64,000 nt of DNA from Mycolicibacterium monacense (lineage in GTDB: Bacteria; Actinomycetota; Actinomycetes; Mycobacteriales; Mycobacteriaceae). The notes under the pieces are model-generated. The model was not told the origin of the DNA. It did no database searches and saw only the letters and a list, made by a program, of their open reading frames with translations. Each line of letters opens with the position of its first letter. The first letter of the stretch is position 1. The DNA lies in the NCBI RefSeq assembly GCF_010731575.1, contig NZ_AP022617.1, positions 930,001 to 994,000 of the forward strand, written 5' to 3'. A program made the position numbers and the translations under genes. Shown here piece after piece: positions 23,801 through 32,836 of the stretch.

Positions 23801-26800
23801 CCGACGACCAGCACGTGGTGCTCAGCGTCCCGCTGTCCGGTACCTGGATCGACATCCGCTTCACGCTGACCGACGTCATCCGGACCGGCGGCGCCCCGCT
23901 GGTCACCACCGAGGACGCGGCGACCGCGATGCGCTCCGTGCTGGCGATCGCCGCCGGCGTGGAAGAAGGTCCGTCCGGCCTTCCGCCCGTCCACGACGGA
24001 ACCGCGACGGCCACCGTCGTCTGGGATCCGGAACTGGTCGCCGACCACACCGGCGTCACCGCGACGTTCGGCGCCCCGCTGGCGCCGACGCTGACGGTCG
24101 TGCCGGATGCGCTGGTCGGCCGCTGCTGGCCGGCCGTGTTCGCCGCCATCGGTTCCGCGGCGACCGACAGCGGTTTCCCCGTCGTCGAGGGTCTGCTGAG
24201 CCTGGTGCACCTCGACCACGGCGCCCAGCTCGTCGCGGCGCTGCCCAAGGACCGCACCGACCTGACCGTCACGGCCACGGCGGGCACCGCCACCGACACC
24301 GAGGTCGGCCGGGTCGTGCCGGTGTCGGTGACCGTCACCGACGCCGACGGCACCCTGCTGGCCACGCTCGAGGAACGCTTCGCGATCCGCGGGCGGACCG
24401 GTGCGGCGGAGCTGAGCGATCCGGCGCGTGCCGGCGGCGCGATCTCCGACAACGCCACCGACACCCCGCGTCGCCGTCGCCGGGACGTCGTGGTCTCCGC
24501 GCCGGTGGACATGCGGCCGTTCGCGGTCGTCTCCGGTGACCACAACCCGATCCACACCGACCGCGCCGCCGCGCTGCTGGCCGGCCTGGAGTCGCCGATC
24601 GTGCACGGCATGTGGCTGTCGGCCGCCGCCCAGCACGTCGTCACCGCCACCGACGGCAAGGCCGTCCCGCCGGCCCGTCTCGTCGGCTGGACCGCCCGAT
24701 TCCTGGGCATGGTGCTGCCCGGTGACGAGATCGACTTCCGCGTCGACCGCGTCGGTATCGACGTCGGCGCCGAGGTGCTCGAGGTGACCGCGAAGGTGGG
24801 CACCGATCTGGTCATGTCGGCGACCGCCCGCCTGGCGGCGCCGAAGACCGTCTACGCCTTCCCGGGGCAGGGCATCCAGCACAAGGGCATGGGCATGGAG
24901 GTCCGGGCCCGCAGCAAGGCCGCCCGCAAGGTGTGGGATTCGGCGGACAAGTTCACCCGCGAGACGCTCGGCTTCTCCGTGCTGCACGTGGTGCGCGACA
25001 ACCCGACCAGCCTCATCGCGTCCGGGGTGCACTACCAGCATCCCGAGGGCGTGCTGTACCTGACGCAGTTCACCCAGGTCGCGATGGCCACCGTCGCCGC
25101 CGCGCAGGTCGCCGAGATGCGTGAGCAGGGTGCGTTCGTCGAAGGGGCGATCGCCTGCGGTCACTCCGTCGGCGAGTACACCGCGCTGGCATGTGTCTCG
25201 GGCGTCTACGAACTCGAGGCACTGCTCGAGGTGGTGTTCCACCGCGGCAGCAAGATGCACGACATCGTGCCCCGCGACGAGCTGGGCCGGTCCAACTACC
25301 GGCTGGCCGCGATCCGGCCGAGCCAGATCGATCTCGACGACGCCGACGTCAAGGACTTCGTCGCCGAGATCGCCGCTCGCACCGGAGAATTCCTCGAGAT
25401 CGTGAACTTCAACCTGCGTGGCGCGCAGTACGCCATCGCGGGCACCGTCCGCGGGCTCGAGGCGCTCGAGGAGGAGATCGAACGGCGTCGCGAACTCAGC
25501 GGCGGCAAGCGCTCGTTCATCCTCGTGCCCGGTATCGACGTGCCGTTCCACTCCTCGGTGCTGCGGGTCGGTGTCGCCGACTTCCGCCGATCCCTGGAGC
25601 GGGTCATGCCGCGCGACGCCGATCCGGAACTGCTGATCGGCAAGTACATCCCGAACCTGGTGCCGCGGCCGTTCACGCTGGACCGTGACTTCGTCGAGGA
25701 GATCCGGGATCTGGTGCCGGCCGAACCGCTCGACGAGGTGCTCGCCGATTACGACACCTGGCGCAACGAGAAGCCGAAGGAGCTGTGCCGCAAGATCGTC
25801 ATCGAGCTGCTGGCCTGGCAGTTCGCCAGCCCGGTGCGGTGGATCGAGACGCAGGATCTGCTGTTCATCGAGGAGGCCGCGGGCGGACTCGGGGTCGAGC
25901 GGTTCGTCGAGATCGGCGTGAAGTCGGCCCCGACGGTCGCCGGTCTGGCCACCAACACCCTCAAACTGCCGGAGTACTCGCACAGCACGGTCGAGGTGCT
26001 CAACAGCGAGCGCGACGCCGCGGTGCTGTTCGCCACGGATGAAGATCCGGTCGTCGATCCGGAACCCGAAGCCGAGGCGCCGGCCGCCGAGACCGCTCCG
26101 ACTGCGGAGAGCCCGCCACCCGCGGCCGCACCCGCCGCACCGTCGGGCGGACCGCGTCCCGACGACATCACGTTCGACGCCGCGGACGCGACGGTGGCGC
26201 TGGTCGCGCTGTCGGCCAAGATGCGTCTCGACCAGATCGAGGCGCTCGACTCCATCGAGACCATCACCGACGGTGCGTCGTCGCGGCGCAACCAGATGCT
26301 GGTCGACCTGGGTTCGGAGCTGAACCTCGGCGCCATCGACGGTGCGGCCGAGGCCGACCTCGGTGCCCTCAAGGGTCAGGTCACCAAGCTGGCCCGCACC
26401 TACAAGCCGTTCGGTCCGGTGCTCAGCGACGCGATCAACGATCAGCTCCGCACGGTGCTCGGGCCGTCCGGTAAGCGTCCGGCCTACATCGCCGAACGCG
26501 TCGGTAAGGCATGGGAACTCGGCGCCGGCTGGGCCAAGCACGTGACCGTCGAGGTGGCGCTGGGCACCCGTGAGGGCAGCAGCGTCCGCGGCGGGAGCCT
26601 CGGCGGTCTGCACGACGGCGCCCTGGCCGACGCGGCGACCGTCGACAAGGTGATCGACGCCGCCGTCGCGGCGGTGGCAGCGCGCCGCGGCGTCGCGGTC
26701 TCCCTGCCCTCTGCGGGCGGTGGCGGTGGCGGCGTGGTCGATTCGGCGGCGCTCGGCGAGTTCGCCGAACAGGTCACCGGACGCGACGGTGTGCTCGCCA

Positions 26801-29800
26801 ACGCGGCCCGCCTGGTGCTGGGCCAGCTCGGCTTGGACACGCCGGTCACCCCGTCCGAATCGGCGACCGACGCCGAGCTGATCGACCTGGTCACCGCCGA
26901 ACTCGGTTCGGACTGGCCGCGTCTGGTGGCGCCGGCGTTCGACGGCCGCAAGGCCGTGGTGTTCGACGACCGGTGGGCCAGCGCACGTGAGGACCTGGTC
27001 AAGATCTGGCTGGCCGACGAGGACGACATCGACACCGACTGGCCGAAGCTGTCCGAGCGTTTCGAGGGCGCCGGCCATGTCGTTGCCACGCAGGCGAACT
27101 GGTGGCAGGGGCGTGCGCTTGCGGCGGGCCGGAACGTGCACGCGTCGCTGTTCGGCCGCATCGCGGCCGGCGCGGAGAACCCCGGCAAGGGGCGCTACAG
27201 CGACGAGGTGGCGGTGGTCACCGGTGCCTCGAAGGGTTCGATTGCCGCGGCCGTGGTGGGGCAGTTGCTCGACGGCGGTGCGACGGTCATCGCGACCACG
27301 TCGCGCCTCGACGACGCCCGGTTGGCGTTCTACAAGACGCTCTACCGTGACAACGCCCGCTACGACGCGAAGCTGTGGGTGGTGCCCGCGAACATGGCGT
27401 CGTACTCCGACATCGACGCGCTGGTGAAGTGGGTCGGTACGGAGCAGGTCGAAAGCCTTGGGCCGCAGTCGATCCACCTCAAGGACGCCCAGACCCCGAC
27501 GCTGCTGTTCCCGTTCGCGGCGCCGCGCGTCGCCGGGGACATGTCGGAGGTCGGTTCGCGTTCCGAGATGGAGATGAAGGTGCTGCTGTGGGCCGTGCAA
27601 CGGCTCATCGGCGGGCTGTCGTCTATCGGCGCCGAGCGTGACATCGCCTCCCGTCTGCACGTCGTGCTACCCGGTTCGCCGAACCGCGGCATGTTCGGGG
27701 GGGACGGCGCCTACGGCGAGGCGAAGGCCTCGCTGGATGCGCTCGTCAACCGGTGGAAGGCCGAAACGTCTTGGGCGCAACGGGTTTCGCTGGCGCACGC
27801 GCTGATCGGCTGGACCAAGGGCACCGGGTTGATGGGGCACAACGACGCCATCGCCGGTGCGGTCGAGGAAGCCGGCGTGACGACATACACCACCGCGGAG
27901 ATGGCCTCGATGCTGCTGTCGCTGTGCGATATCGAGTCGAAGGTCGCCGCGGCCCGCGAGCCGATCAAGGCCGATCTGACCGGCGGCCTCGGTGACATCG
28001 AGCTCGACATGGCCGCGCTGGCCGCCAAGGCCCGCGAGGAGATGTCCGCCGACGCCGCCGACGAGGACGCCGACGCACCAGCGCCGGGCACCATCGCCGC
28101 GCTGCCGTCGCCGCCGCGCGGATACACCCCGGCCCCGCCGCCTGAGTGGGCTGACCTCGACGTCGACCCCGCCGATCTGGTGGTGATCGTCGGCGGCGCC
28201 GAACTCGGCCCGTACGGGTCGTCGCGCACCCGCTACGAGATGGAGGTCGACAACGAGCTGTCGGCCGCCGGTGTCCTCGAATTGGCCTGGACCACAGGCA
28301 TGATCAAGTGGGAGGACGATCCCAAGCCCGGGTGGTACGACGCCGCCAGCGGTGATCTGGTGCCCGAGGAGGAACTCGTCGAGCGCTACCATGACGCGGT
28401 CGTGGAGCGGTGCGGTATCCGTGAGTTCGTCGACGACGGTGCGATCGACCCCGATCACGCCTCACCGCTGCTGGTCAGCGTCTTCCTCGACAAGGACTTC
28501 AGCTTCGTGGTGTCCTCCGAGGAGGAGGCGCGCACATTCGTCGACTTCGACCCCGAGCACACCGTGGTGCGCCCGGTGCCGGATTCCTCGGACTGGCAGG
28601 TGATCCGCAAGGCGGGCACCGAGATCCGCGTTCCGCGCAAGACCAAGCTGTCGCGCACGGTGGGCGCGCAGATCCCGACCGGCTTCGATCCGACCGTGTG
28701 GGGCATCACGCCCGACATGGCCAACTCGATCGACCGGGTGGCGCTGTGGAACATCGTCGCGACCGTGGATGCGTTCCTGTCGGCCGGTTTCACCCCGACC
28801 GAGCTGATGCGCTGGGTGCACCCCAGCCTGGTGGCCAGCACGCAGGGCACCGGTATGGGTGGTATGACCTCGATGCAGACCATGTACCACGGCAACCTGC
28901 TCGGCCGGAACAAGCCGAACGACATCCTGCAGGAGGTCCTGCCGAATGTCGTTGCCGCACACGTGGTCCAGTCCTACATCGGCTCCTACGGCGCGATGAT
29001 CCACCCGGTCGGCGCCTGCGCAACGGCGGCGGTGTCGGTCGAGGAGGGTGTCGACAAGATCCGGCTCGGCAAGGCCGAATTGGTGGTGACGGGCGGATTC
29101 GACGATCTGACACTCGAGGCGATCATCGGGTTCGGTGACATGGCGGCCACCGCCGACACCGAGATGATGCGCGCCAAGGGGATCAGCGATTCGAAGTTCT
29201 CCCGCGCCAACGACCGGCGCCGGCTGGGCTTCGTCGAAGCCCAGGGTGGCGGCACGATCCTGCTGGCCCGTGGTGACCTCGCGGTCAAGATGGGTCTGCC
29301 GGTCCTCGCGGTCGTGGCCTACGCGCAGAGCTTCGCCGACGGTGTGCACACCTCGATCCCGGCTCCGGGGCTCGGCGCACTGGGCGCCGGTCGCGGTGGC
29401 AAGGATTCGGTGCTGGCCCGCTCGTTGAACAAGCTGGGCGTCGGCGCCGACGACATCTCGGTGATCTACAAGCACGACACGTCGACCCTGGCGAACGATC
29501 CCAACGAGACCGAACTGCACGAGCGGCTCGCCGACTCGCTGGGCCGGTCCGACGGGGCGCCGCTGTTCATCGTCAGCCAGAAGACGCTGACCGGGCACGC
29601 CAAGGGCGGCGCGGCGGTCTTCCAGATGATGGGGCTGTGCCAGGTGCTGCGCGACGGGGTCATCCCGCCGAACCGCAGCCTGGACTGTGTCGACGACGAG
29701 ATGGCCACCTCCGGGCACTTCGTCTGGCCGCGGGAGACCCTGCGGATGGGGGAGAAGTTCCCGCTCAAGGCCGGTCTGGTGACCAGCCTCGGGTTCGGCC

Positions 29801-30069
29801 ACGTCTCCGGGTTGATCGCACTGGTGCATCCGCAGGCGTTCCTGTCGACGCTCGCTCCCGAGCAGCGCGACGACTACGTGGCGCGCGCGGAACAGCGCAC
29901 GCTGGCCGGTCAGCGCAGGCTGGCGTCGGCGATCGCCGGCGGGCGGCCGATGTACGAGCGCCCCGACGGCCGCCGGTTCAGCCACGACGAGCCCGAGAAG
30001 CGCCAGGAGGCGGCGATGCTGCTCGACGCGGCATCCCGGCTCGGCGACGGCGACGTCTACGTGCGATGA
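20842..30069 (+). CDS. fas: Type I fatty acid synthase (FAS-I)
   Basis: This giant cytosolic enzyme of 3075 residues makes C16-C26 acyl-CoAs de novo and feeds mycolic acid synthesis. Domain order by visible motifs: acyltransferase with nucleophile Ser150 in GHSQG; FMN enoyl reductase (AGMTPTTVDAKIVAAAANAG, about 420-900); hot-dog dehydratase with SGDHNPIHTD near 1232-1241; malonyl/palmitoyl transferase with Ser1442 in GHSVGEY; acyl carrier region with the probable phosphopantetheine Ser1813 in DGASSRRNQ; ketoreductase (VTGASKGSIAA, about 2125); and ketosynthase with Cys2726 in GACATAAVS, then KHDTSTLAND and LTGHAKGGAA. Length and order agree with M. tuberculosis Fas. AcpS, which modifies it, follows 43 bases downstream. 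Confidence 0.98.
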   Translation: MTIYEHDRVSTSWDDESGAKTTHALVDRLTAGEPFAVAFGGQGSAWLETLEELVSSTGIESELATLAGEAELLLEPVARELVVVRPIGFEPLRWVRALAAEEPVPTAKQLTSAAVSVPGVLLTQVAAVRALARQGMDLFETPPVATAGHSQGVLAVEALAAQGAKDVELLALAQLIGAAGTLVARRRGITVLGDRPPMVSVTNADPERIYELLEEFSTDVRTVLPPVLSIRNGRRSVVITGTPEQLSRFELYCTQIAEKEEAERKNKLRGGAVFAPAFDPVQVEVGFHTPRLADGIDIVGRWAEAVGLDVALARQMTEAILVNQVDWVDEVTELHDAGARWILDLGPGDILTRLTAPVIRGLGVGIVPAATRGGQRNLFTVGAVPEVARPWSSYTPTAVRLPDGSVKLSTKFTRLTGRSPILLAGMTPTTVDAKIVAAAANAGHWAELAGGGQVTEEIFNARIDELAGLLEPGRAIQFNSLFLDPYLWKLQLGGKRLVQKARQAGAPIDGVVVTAGIPELEEAVDLIDELNGIGISHIVFKPGTVEQIRSVIRIAAEVPTKPVIVHIEGGRAGGHHSWEDLDDLLLTTYSELRSRSNITICVGGGIGTPERAAEYLSGRWSQAYGFPVMPVDGILVGTAAMAALEATTSPAVKQLLVDTTGTDQWVGAGKAQGGMASGRSQLGADIHEIDNAASRCGRLLDEVAGDADAVAERRDEIIAAMAATAKPYFGDVAEMTYLQWLARYVELAIGEGDSTADTSRAGSPWLDITWRDRFAQMLQRAEARLHPQDHGPIDTVFSGSAGSELLETPQAAIDALVNRYPDAETVLLHPADVPFFVQLCKTLGKPVNFVPVIDKDVRRWWRSDSLWQAHDARYTADQVCIIPGTAAVAGITRVDEPVGELLDRFEQAAVDEVLAADGGPRPVTSRRQGRTDVVGPLAVLLDAPDVLWAGRTAVNPVHRIAASADWQVRDEGRTATHASTGARLEVADDQHVVLSVPLSGTWIDIRFTLTDVIRTGGAPLVTTEDAATAMRSVLAIAAGVEEGPSGLPPVHDGTATATVVWDPELVADHTGVTATFGAPLAPTLTVVPDALVGRCWPAVFAAIGSAATDSGFPVVEGLLSLVHLDHGAQLVAALPKDRTDLTVTATAGTATDTEVGRVVPVSVTVTDADGTLLATLEERFAIRGRTGAAELSDPARAGGAISDNATDTPRRRRRDVVVSAPVDMRPFAVVSGDHNPIHTDRAAALLAGLESPIVHGMWLSAAAQHVVTATDGKAVPPARLVGWTARFLGMVLPGDEIDFRVDRVGIDVGAEVLEVTAKVGTDLVMSATARLAAPKTVYAFPGQGIQHKGMGMEVRARSKAARKVWDSADKFTRETLGFSVLHVVRDNPTSLIASGVHYQHPEGVLYLTQFTQVAMATVAAAQVAEMREQGAFVEGAIACGHSVGEYTALACVSGVYELEALLEVVFHRGSKMHDIVPRDELGRSNYRLAAIRPSQIDLDDADVKDFVAEIAARTGEFLEIVNFNLRGAQYAIAGTVRGLEALEEEIERRRELSGGKRSFILVPGIDVPFHSSVLRVGVADFRRSLERVMPRDADPELLIGKYIPNLVPRPFTLDRDFVEEIRDLVPAEPLDEVLADYDTWRNEKPKELCRKIVIELLAWQFASPVRWIETQDLLFIEEAAGGLGVERFVEIGVKSAPTVAGLATNTLKLPEYSHSTVEVLNSERDAAVLFATDEDPVVDPEPEAEAPAAETAPTAESPPPAAAPAAPSGGPRPDDITFDAADATVALVALSAKMRLDQIEALDSIETITDGASSRRNQMLVDLGSELNLGAIDGAAEADLGALKGQVTKLARTYKPFGPVLSDAINDQLRTVLGPSGKRPAYIAERVGKAWELGAGWAKHVTVEVALGTREGSSVRGGSLGGLHDGALADAATVDKVIDAAVAAVAARRGVAVSLPSAGGGGGGVVDSAALGEFAEQVTGRDGVLANAARLVLGQLGLDTPVTPSESATDAELIDLVTAELGSDWPRLVAPAFDGRKAVVFDDRWASAREDLVKIWLADEDDIDTDWPKLSERFEGAGHVVATQANWWQGRALAAGRNVHASLFGRIAAGAENPGKGRYSDEVAVVTGASKGSIAAAVVGQLLDGGATVIATTSRLDDARLAFYKTLYRDNARYDAKLWVVPANMASYSDIDALVKWVGTEQVESLGPQSIHLKDAQTPTLLFPFAAPRVAGDMSEVGSRSEMEMKVLLWAVQRLIGGLSSIGAERDIASRLHVVLPGSPNRGMFGGDGAYGEAKASLDALVNRWKAETSWAQRVSLAHALIGWTKGTGLMGHNDAIAGAVEEAGVTTYTTAEMASMLLSLCDIESKVAAAREPIKADLTGGLGDIELDMAALAAKAREEMSADAADEDADAPAPGTIAALPSPPRGYTPAPPPEWADLDVDPADLVVIVGGAELGPYGSSRTRYEMEVDNELSAAGVLELAWTTGMIKWEDDPKPGWYDAASGDLVPEEELVERYHDAVVERCGIREFVDDGAIDPDHASPLLVSVFLDKDFSFVVSSEEEARTFVDFDPEHTVVRPVPDSSDWQVIRKAGTEIRVPRKTKLSRTVGAQIPTGFDPTVWGITPDMANSIDRVALWNIVATVDAFLSAGFTPTELMRWVHPSLVASTQGTGMGGMTSMQTMYHGNLLGRNKPNDILQEVLPNVVAAHVVQSYIGSYGAMIHPVGACATAAVSVEEGVDKIRLGKAELVVTGGFDDLTLEAIIGFGDMAATADTEMMRAKGISDSKFSRANDRRRLGFVEAQGGGTILLARGDLAVKMGLPVLAVVAYAQSFADGVHTSIPAPGLGALGAGRGGKDSVLARSLNKLGVGADDISVIYKHDTSTLANDPNETELHERLADSLGRSDGAPLFIVSQKTLTGHAKGGAAVFQMMGLCQVLRDGVIPPNRSLDCVDDEMATSGHFVWPRETLRMGEKFPLKAGLVTSLGFGHVSGLIALVHPQAFLSTLAPEQRDDYVARAEQRTLAGQRRLASAIAGGRPMYERPDGRRFSHDEPEKRQEAAMLLDAASRLGDGDVYVR

Positions 30070-30100
30070 GCGCTTGCGCGAAGAGCGTCCGGGCGTCCGC

Positions 30101-30106
30101 TAGGGT
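30101..30106 (+). promoter_or_regulatory. -10 element for possible leaderless acpS transcript
   Basis: TAGGGT ends 6 bases before GTG 30113 with no ribosome site between, so acpS may have its own leaderless transcript in addition to read-through from fas. Confidence 0.45.
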
Positions 30107-30112
30107 CGCTGC

Positions 30113-30505
30113 GTGGCGATAGTGGGAGTGGGCATCGATCTGGTATCCATTCCGGATTTCGCCGAGCAGGTGGACCGTCCCGGCACGGTGTTCGCCGAGA
30201 CGTTCACCCCGGGTGAGCGCCGCGACGCCGCCGACAAGAGTTCGTCGGCGGCGCGGCATCTCGCCGCGCGGTGGGCCGCCAAGGAAGCCGTCATCAAGGC
30301 GTGGTCGGGTTCGCGGTTCGCCAAACGGCCCGCGCTGCCGGAAGGCATCCATCGCGACATCGAGGTGGTCACCGACATGTGGGGGCGGCCGAAGGTGCGG
30401 CTCACCGGGGACATCGCCGAACACCTGCGGGAGGCGACGATTCACGTGTCGCTGACCCACGAAGGGGATACGGCGGCGGCCGTCGCCGTCATCGAGGAGC
30501 CCTGA
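30113..30505 (+). CDS. acpS: Holo-[acyl-carrier-protein] synthase AcpS
   Basis: This 130-residue enzyme transfers the 4'-phosphopantetheine arm of CoA to a serine of carrier domains. The two family motifs are present: GVGIDLVSI at the N-terminus, with the metal-binding Asp, and RWAAKEAVIKAW in the middle, with the metal-binding Glu and the CoA-contacting lysines. Length is normal. It follows fas closely on the same strand, and in mycobacteria AcpS activates the FAS-I carrier domain and the meromycolate carrier AcpM. The end SLTHEGDTAAAVAVIEE is typical. Confidence 0.96.
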   Translation: MAIVGVGIDLVSIPDFAEQVDRPGTVFAETFTPGERRDAADKSSSAARHLAARWAAKEAVIKAWSGSRFAKRPALPEGIHRDIEVVTDMWGRPKVRLTGDIAEHLREATIHVSLTHEGDTAAAVAVIEEP

Positions 30506-30575
30506 GCGGCGCGGCGTCGCTTCGACGGTTCGCACATCGGGTACCCGTGCGGTTCGCCTACCGTGAGGACCCATC

Positions 30576-31394
30576 GTGAGTGGAACCAGCCAGCGTCAGC
30601 TGGGGGAGTCCGACAGCCCGATCGAGGATGCCCTCGAACACGCCTTCCGCCGGATGGTGGACGAGGGCACCCAGCGGCTGCACCGGAGTTGGCGCGAAGT
30701 GCTGGTCACCGGATTCTTCGGTGGCACCGAGATCGCCATCGGTGTGCTGGCCTACCTGTACGTGCTGCACGAGACGCAGAATTCGCTGCTGGCGGGGTTG
30801 GCGTTCTCGATCGGATTCCTCGCCCTACTGCTTGGACGCAGCGAACTGTTCACCGAGGGCTTCCTGGTGCCCGTCACCACCGTGGCGGCCAAACGCGCCA
30901 GCGTCGCTCAGCTGTTCAAGCTGTGGGGCGGCACGCTGGCGGCCAACCTGATCGGCGGTTGGGTGCTGATGCTCCTGATCATGACGGCGTTCCCCCAATT
31001 GCACGAGCAGACCATCGAATCGGCCGGCCACTTCGCCACCGCACCGCTGTCGGCGAAGACCTTCGCCCTCGCGCTGCTCGGCGGCATGGTCATCACGCTG
31101 ATGACGCGGATGCAGCACGGCACCGATTCGGTGCTGGGCAAGATCGCCGCGGCCGTCGCCGGTGCGTTCATGCTCGCCGGGCTGCAGATGTTCCACTCGA
31201 TACTGGACTCGCTGTTGATCTTCGGCGCGTTCATCGCCGGTGACGCGCCGTTCGGATATCTCGACTGGCTGCGGTGGTTCGGCTACACGCTGGTCGGCAA
31301 CATCGTCGGCGGGCTGGGCCTGGTGACGCTGCTGCGCCTGCTCCGCAGCAAGGACCGGCTGCAGGAGGAGCGCCGGGACGCGGAGACCGACTGA
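30576..31394 (+). CDS. Formate/nitrite transporter (FNT) family protein
   Basis: This is a 272-residue integral membrane protein with six likely transmembrane helices between about residues 45 and 255. The pattern TGFFGGTEIAIGVLAYLY, GRSELFTEGFLVPVTTV and LWGGTLAANLIGGWVLM is typical of the FNT family, including the remote members found in actinobacteria. FNT proteins are pentameric channels for small anions such as formate, nitrite or hydrosulfide. The usual cytosolic N-terminus (HRSWREVLVTG) and an acidic C-terminal tail are present. GTG 30576 has GAGGA upstream. I do not recall a counterpart at this place in M. tuberculosis, so it may be an insertion relative to that genome. Substrate unknown. 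Confidence 0.8.
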   Translation: MSGTSQRQLGESDSPIEDALEHAFRRMVDEGTQRLHRSWREVLVTGFFGGTEIAIGVLAYLYVLHETQNSLLAGLAFSIGFLALLLGRSELFTEGFLVPVTTVAAKRASVAQLFKLWGGTLAANLIGGWVLMLLIMTAFPQLHEQTIESAGHFATAPLSAKTFALALLGGMVITLMTRMQHGTDSVLGKIAAAVAGAFMLAGLQMFHSILDSLLIFGAFIAGDAPFGYLDWLRWFGYTLVGNIVGGLGLVTLLRLLRSKDRLQEERRDAETD

Positions 31395-31411
31395 GCTGAG
31401 CCCGGCCTTTC

Positions 31412-31475
31412 CCGCGAGCAGACGCAAATGTCCGTCGCGCCGGGGATTTCCGGGCACATTTGCGTCTGCTCGCGG
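31412..31475. repeat. Perfect 20-bp inverted repeat (dispersed mycobacterial element type)
   Basis: Two 20-base arms (31412-31431 and 31456-31475), containing GCGAGCAGACGCAAA and its complement, are perfectly inverted around a 24-base loop. The arms contain a word I remember as frequent between genes of mycobacterial genomes. It may also work as a transcription terminator after the FNT gene, since it starts 18 bases past the stop. It ends 30 bases before the M20 peptidase start. Confidence 0.75.
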
Positions 31476-31504
31476 TGAAGCGGAGACCCACTACGCTCGT
31501 GCCC

Positions 31505-32836
31505 ATGAGCGACGTGGTGGCCCGGGTGCAGGAAGTCCTACCGTCGGTCCGGTCCGACCTCGAGGATCTGGTCCGCATCGAGTCGGTGTGGGCCGATCCG
31601 GCGCGCCGTGACGAGGTGCAGCGCAGCGCGCGGGCGGTGGCAGATCTCCTCGGGGCGGCCGGTTTCGACGACGTCAGCATCGTCGCCGAGGGCGGCGCGC
31701 CTGCGGTGATCGCCCGGCACCCGGCGCCGCCCGGTGCACCGACGGTGCTGCTCTACGCCCATCACGACGTACAGCCGGAGGGTGACCCCGGCCAGTGGTC
31801 GTCGCCCCCGTTCGAACCCACCGAGCGCGACGGACGGCTGTACGGCCGCGGCACCGCCGACGACAAGGCCGGCATCGCCACCCACCTGGCGGCGTTCCGC
31901 GCCTTCGACGGCAAGCCACCGGTCGGGGTGACGGTGTTCGTCGAGGGCGAGGAGGAGTCGGGTTCCCCGTCGCTGGCGAATCTGCTTGCCGCGCACAAGG
32001 AGTCGCTGGCTGCCGATGTCATCGTGATCGCCGACTCCGACAACTGGAGCACCGACCGGCCCGCGCTGACCGTCTCGCTGCGCGGTCTTGCCGACTGCGT
32101 CGTCGAGGTCGCCACCCTCGATCACGGTCTGCACTCGGGCCTGTGGGGCGGTGTGGTGCCCGACGCCCTGACCGTGCTGGTGCGGTTGTTGGCGAGCCTG
32201 CACGACGACGACGGGAATGTGGCGGTTGCCGGCCTACACGAGGGCTCTGCTGCGGATGTCGACCGCGGTCCGGACTGGGTGCGCGAAGAGTCCGGACTGC
32301 TACCCGGTGTGTCCGAGATCGGTTCGGGCTCAGTGGTGCAACGGCTGTGGGCCAAGCCGGCGATCACCGTCATCGGCATCGACACCACGCCGATCGACAA
32401 GTCGTCGAACACGCTGATCCCGCGGGCGCGGGCCAAGATCAGCATGCGGGTGGCGCCGGGCGGTGACGCGAAGGCACACCTCGACGCGCTGACCCGCCAC
32501 CTCGAAGCGCACGTCCCCTGGGGTGCTCGGCTCACCGTGACGCCGGGGGACACCGGCCAGCCGTACGCGATCGACGCGGCCGGCCCGGTCTACGACGCCG
32601 CCCGTGCGGCGTTCACCCAGGCGTGGGGCGCCACACCGGTGGACATGGGCATGGGCGGGTCGATCCCGTTCATCGCCGAGTTCGCCGCCGCGTTCCCGCA
32701 GGCGACGATCCTGGTGACCGGTGTCGAGGATCCGGGAACCCAGGCGCACAGCGTGAACGAGAGCCTGCACCTCGGTGTGCTCGAGCGGGCGGCCACCGCC
32801 GAGGCGCTGCTGCTGGAGAAACTCGGCGCCAGTTAG
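31505..32836 (+). CDS. M20 family metallopeptidase (dipeptidase; Rv2522c type)
   Basis: This is a 443-residue zinc peptidase of the M20/ArgE/DapE group. Metal-binding motifs are AHHDVQP (H86-x-D form), GRGTADDKAG, the catalytic and metal-binding EGEEESGS, and D in IADSDNW. The dimerisation lid is seen in the middle (LDHGLHSGLWGG), and the last metal histidine in GTQAHSVNESLH. Members cleave dipeptides or N-acyl amino acids; the exact substrate is unknown. ATG 31505 is preceded at 7 bases by TACGCT and no ribosome site, so it is probably leaderless. The stop overlaps that of the convergent bcp gene. Position corresponds to Rv2522c beside acpS. Confidence 0.9.
   Translation: MSDVVARVQEVLPSVRSDLEDLVRIESVWADPARRDEVQRSARAVADLLGAAGFDDVSIVAEGGAPAVIARHPAPPGAPTVLLYAHHDVQPEGDPGQWSSPPFEPTERDGRLYGRGTADDKAGIATHLAAFRAFDGKPPVGVTVFVEGEEESGSPSLANLLAAHKESLAADVIVIADSDNWSTDRPALTVSLRGLADCVVEVATLDHGLHSGLWGGVVPDALTVLVRLLASLHDDDGNVAVAGLHEGSAADVDRGPDWVREESGLLPGVSEIGSGSVVQRLWAKPAITVIGIDTTPIDKSSNTLIPRARAKISMRVAPGGDAKAHLDALTRHLEAHVPWGARLTVTPGDTGQPYAIDAAGPVYDAARAAFTQAWGATPVDMGMGGSIPFIAEFAAAFPQATILVTGVEDPGTQAHSVNESLHLGVLERAATAEALLLEKLGAS

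Noticed and set aside
23248..27660. A 1470-codon open frame on the minus strand
   Set aside because: It lies wholly antisense to fas, is rich in R, G, H and D, and has no domain pattern. Long antisense frames are expected opposite high-GC genes.
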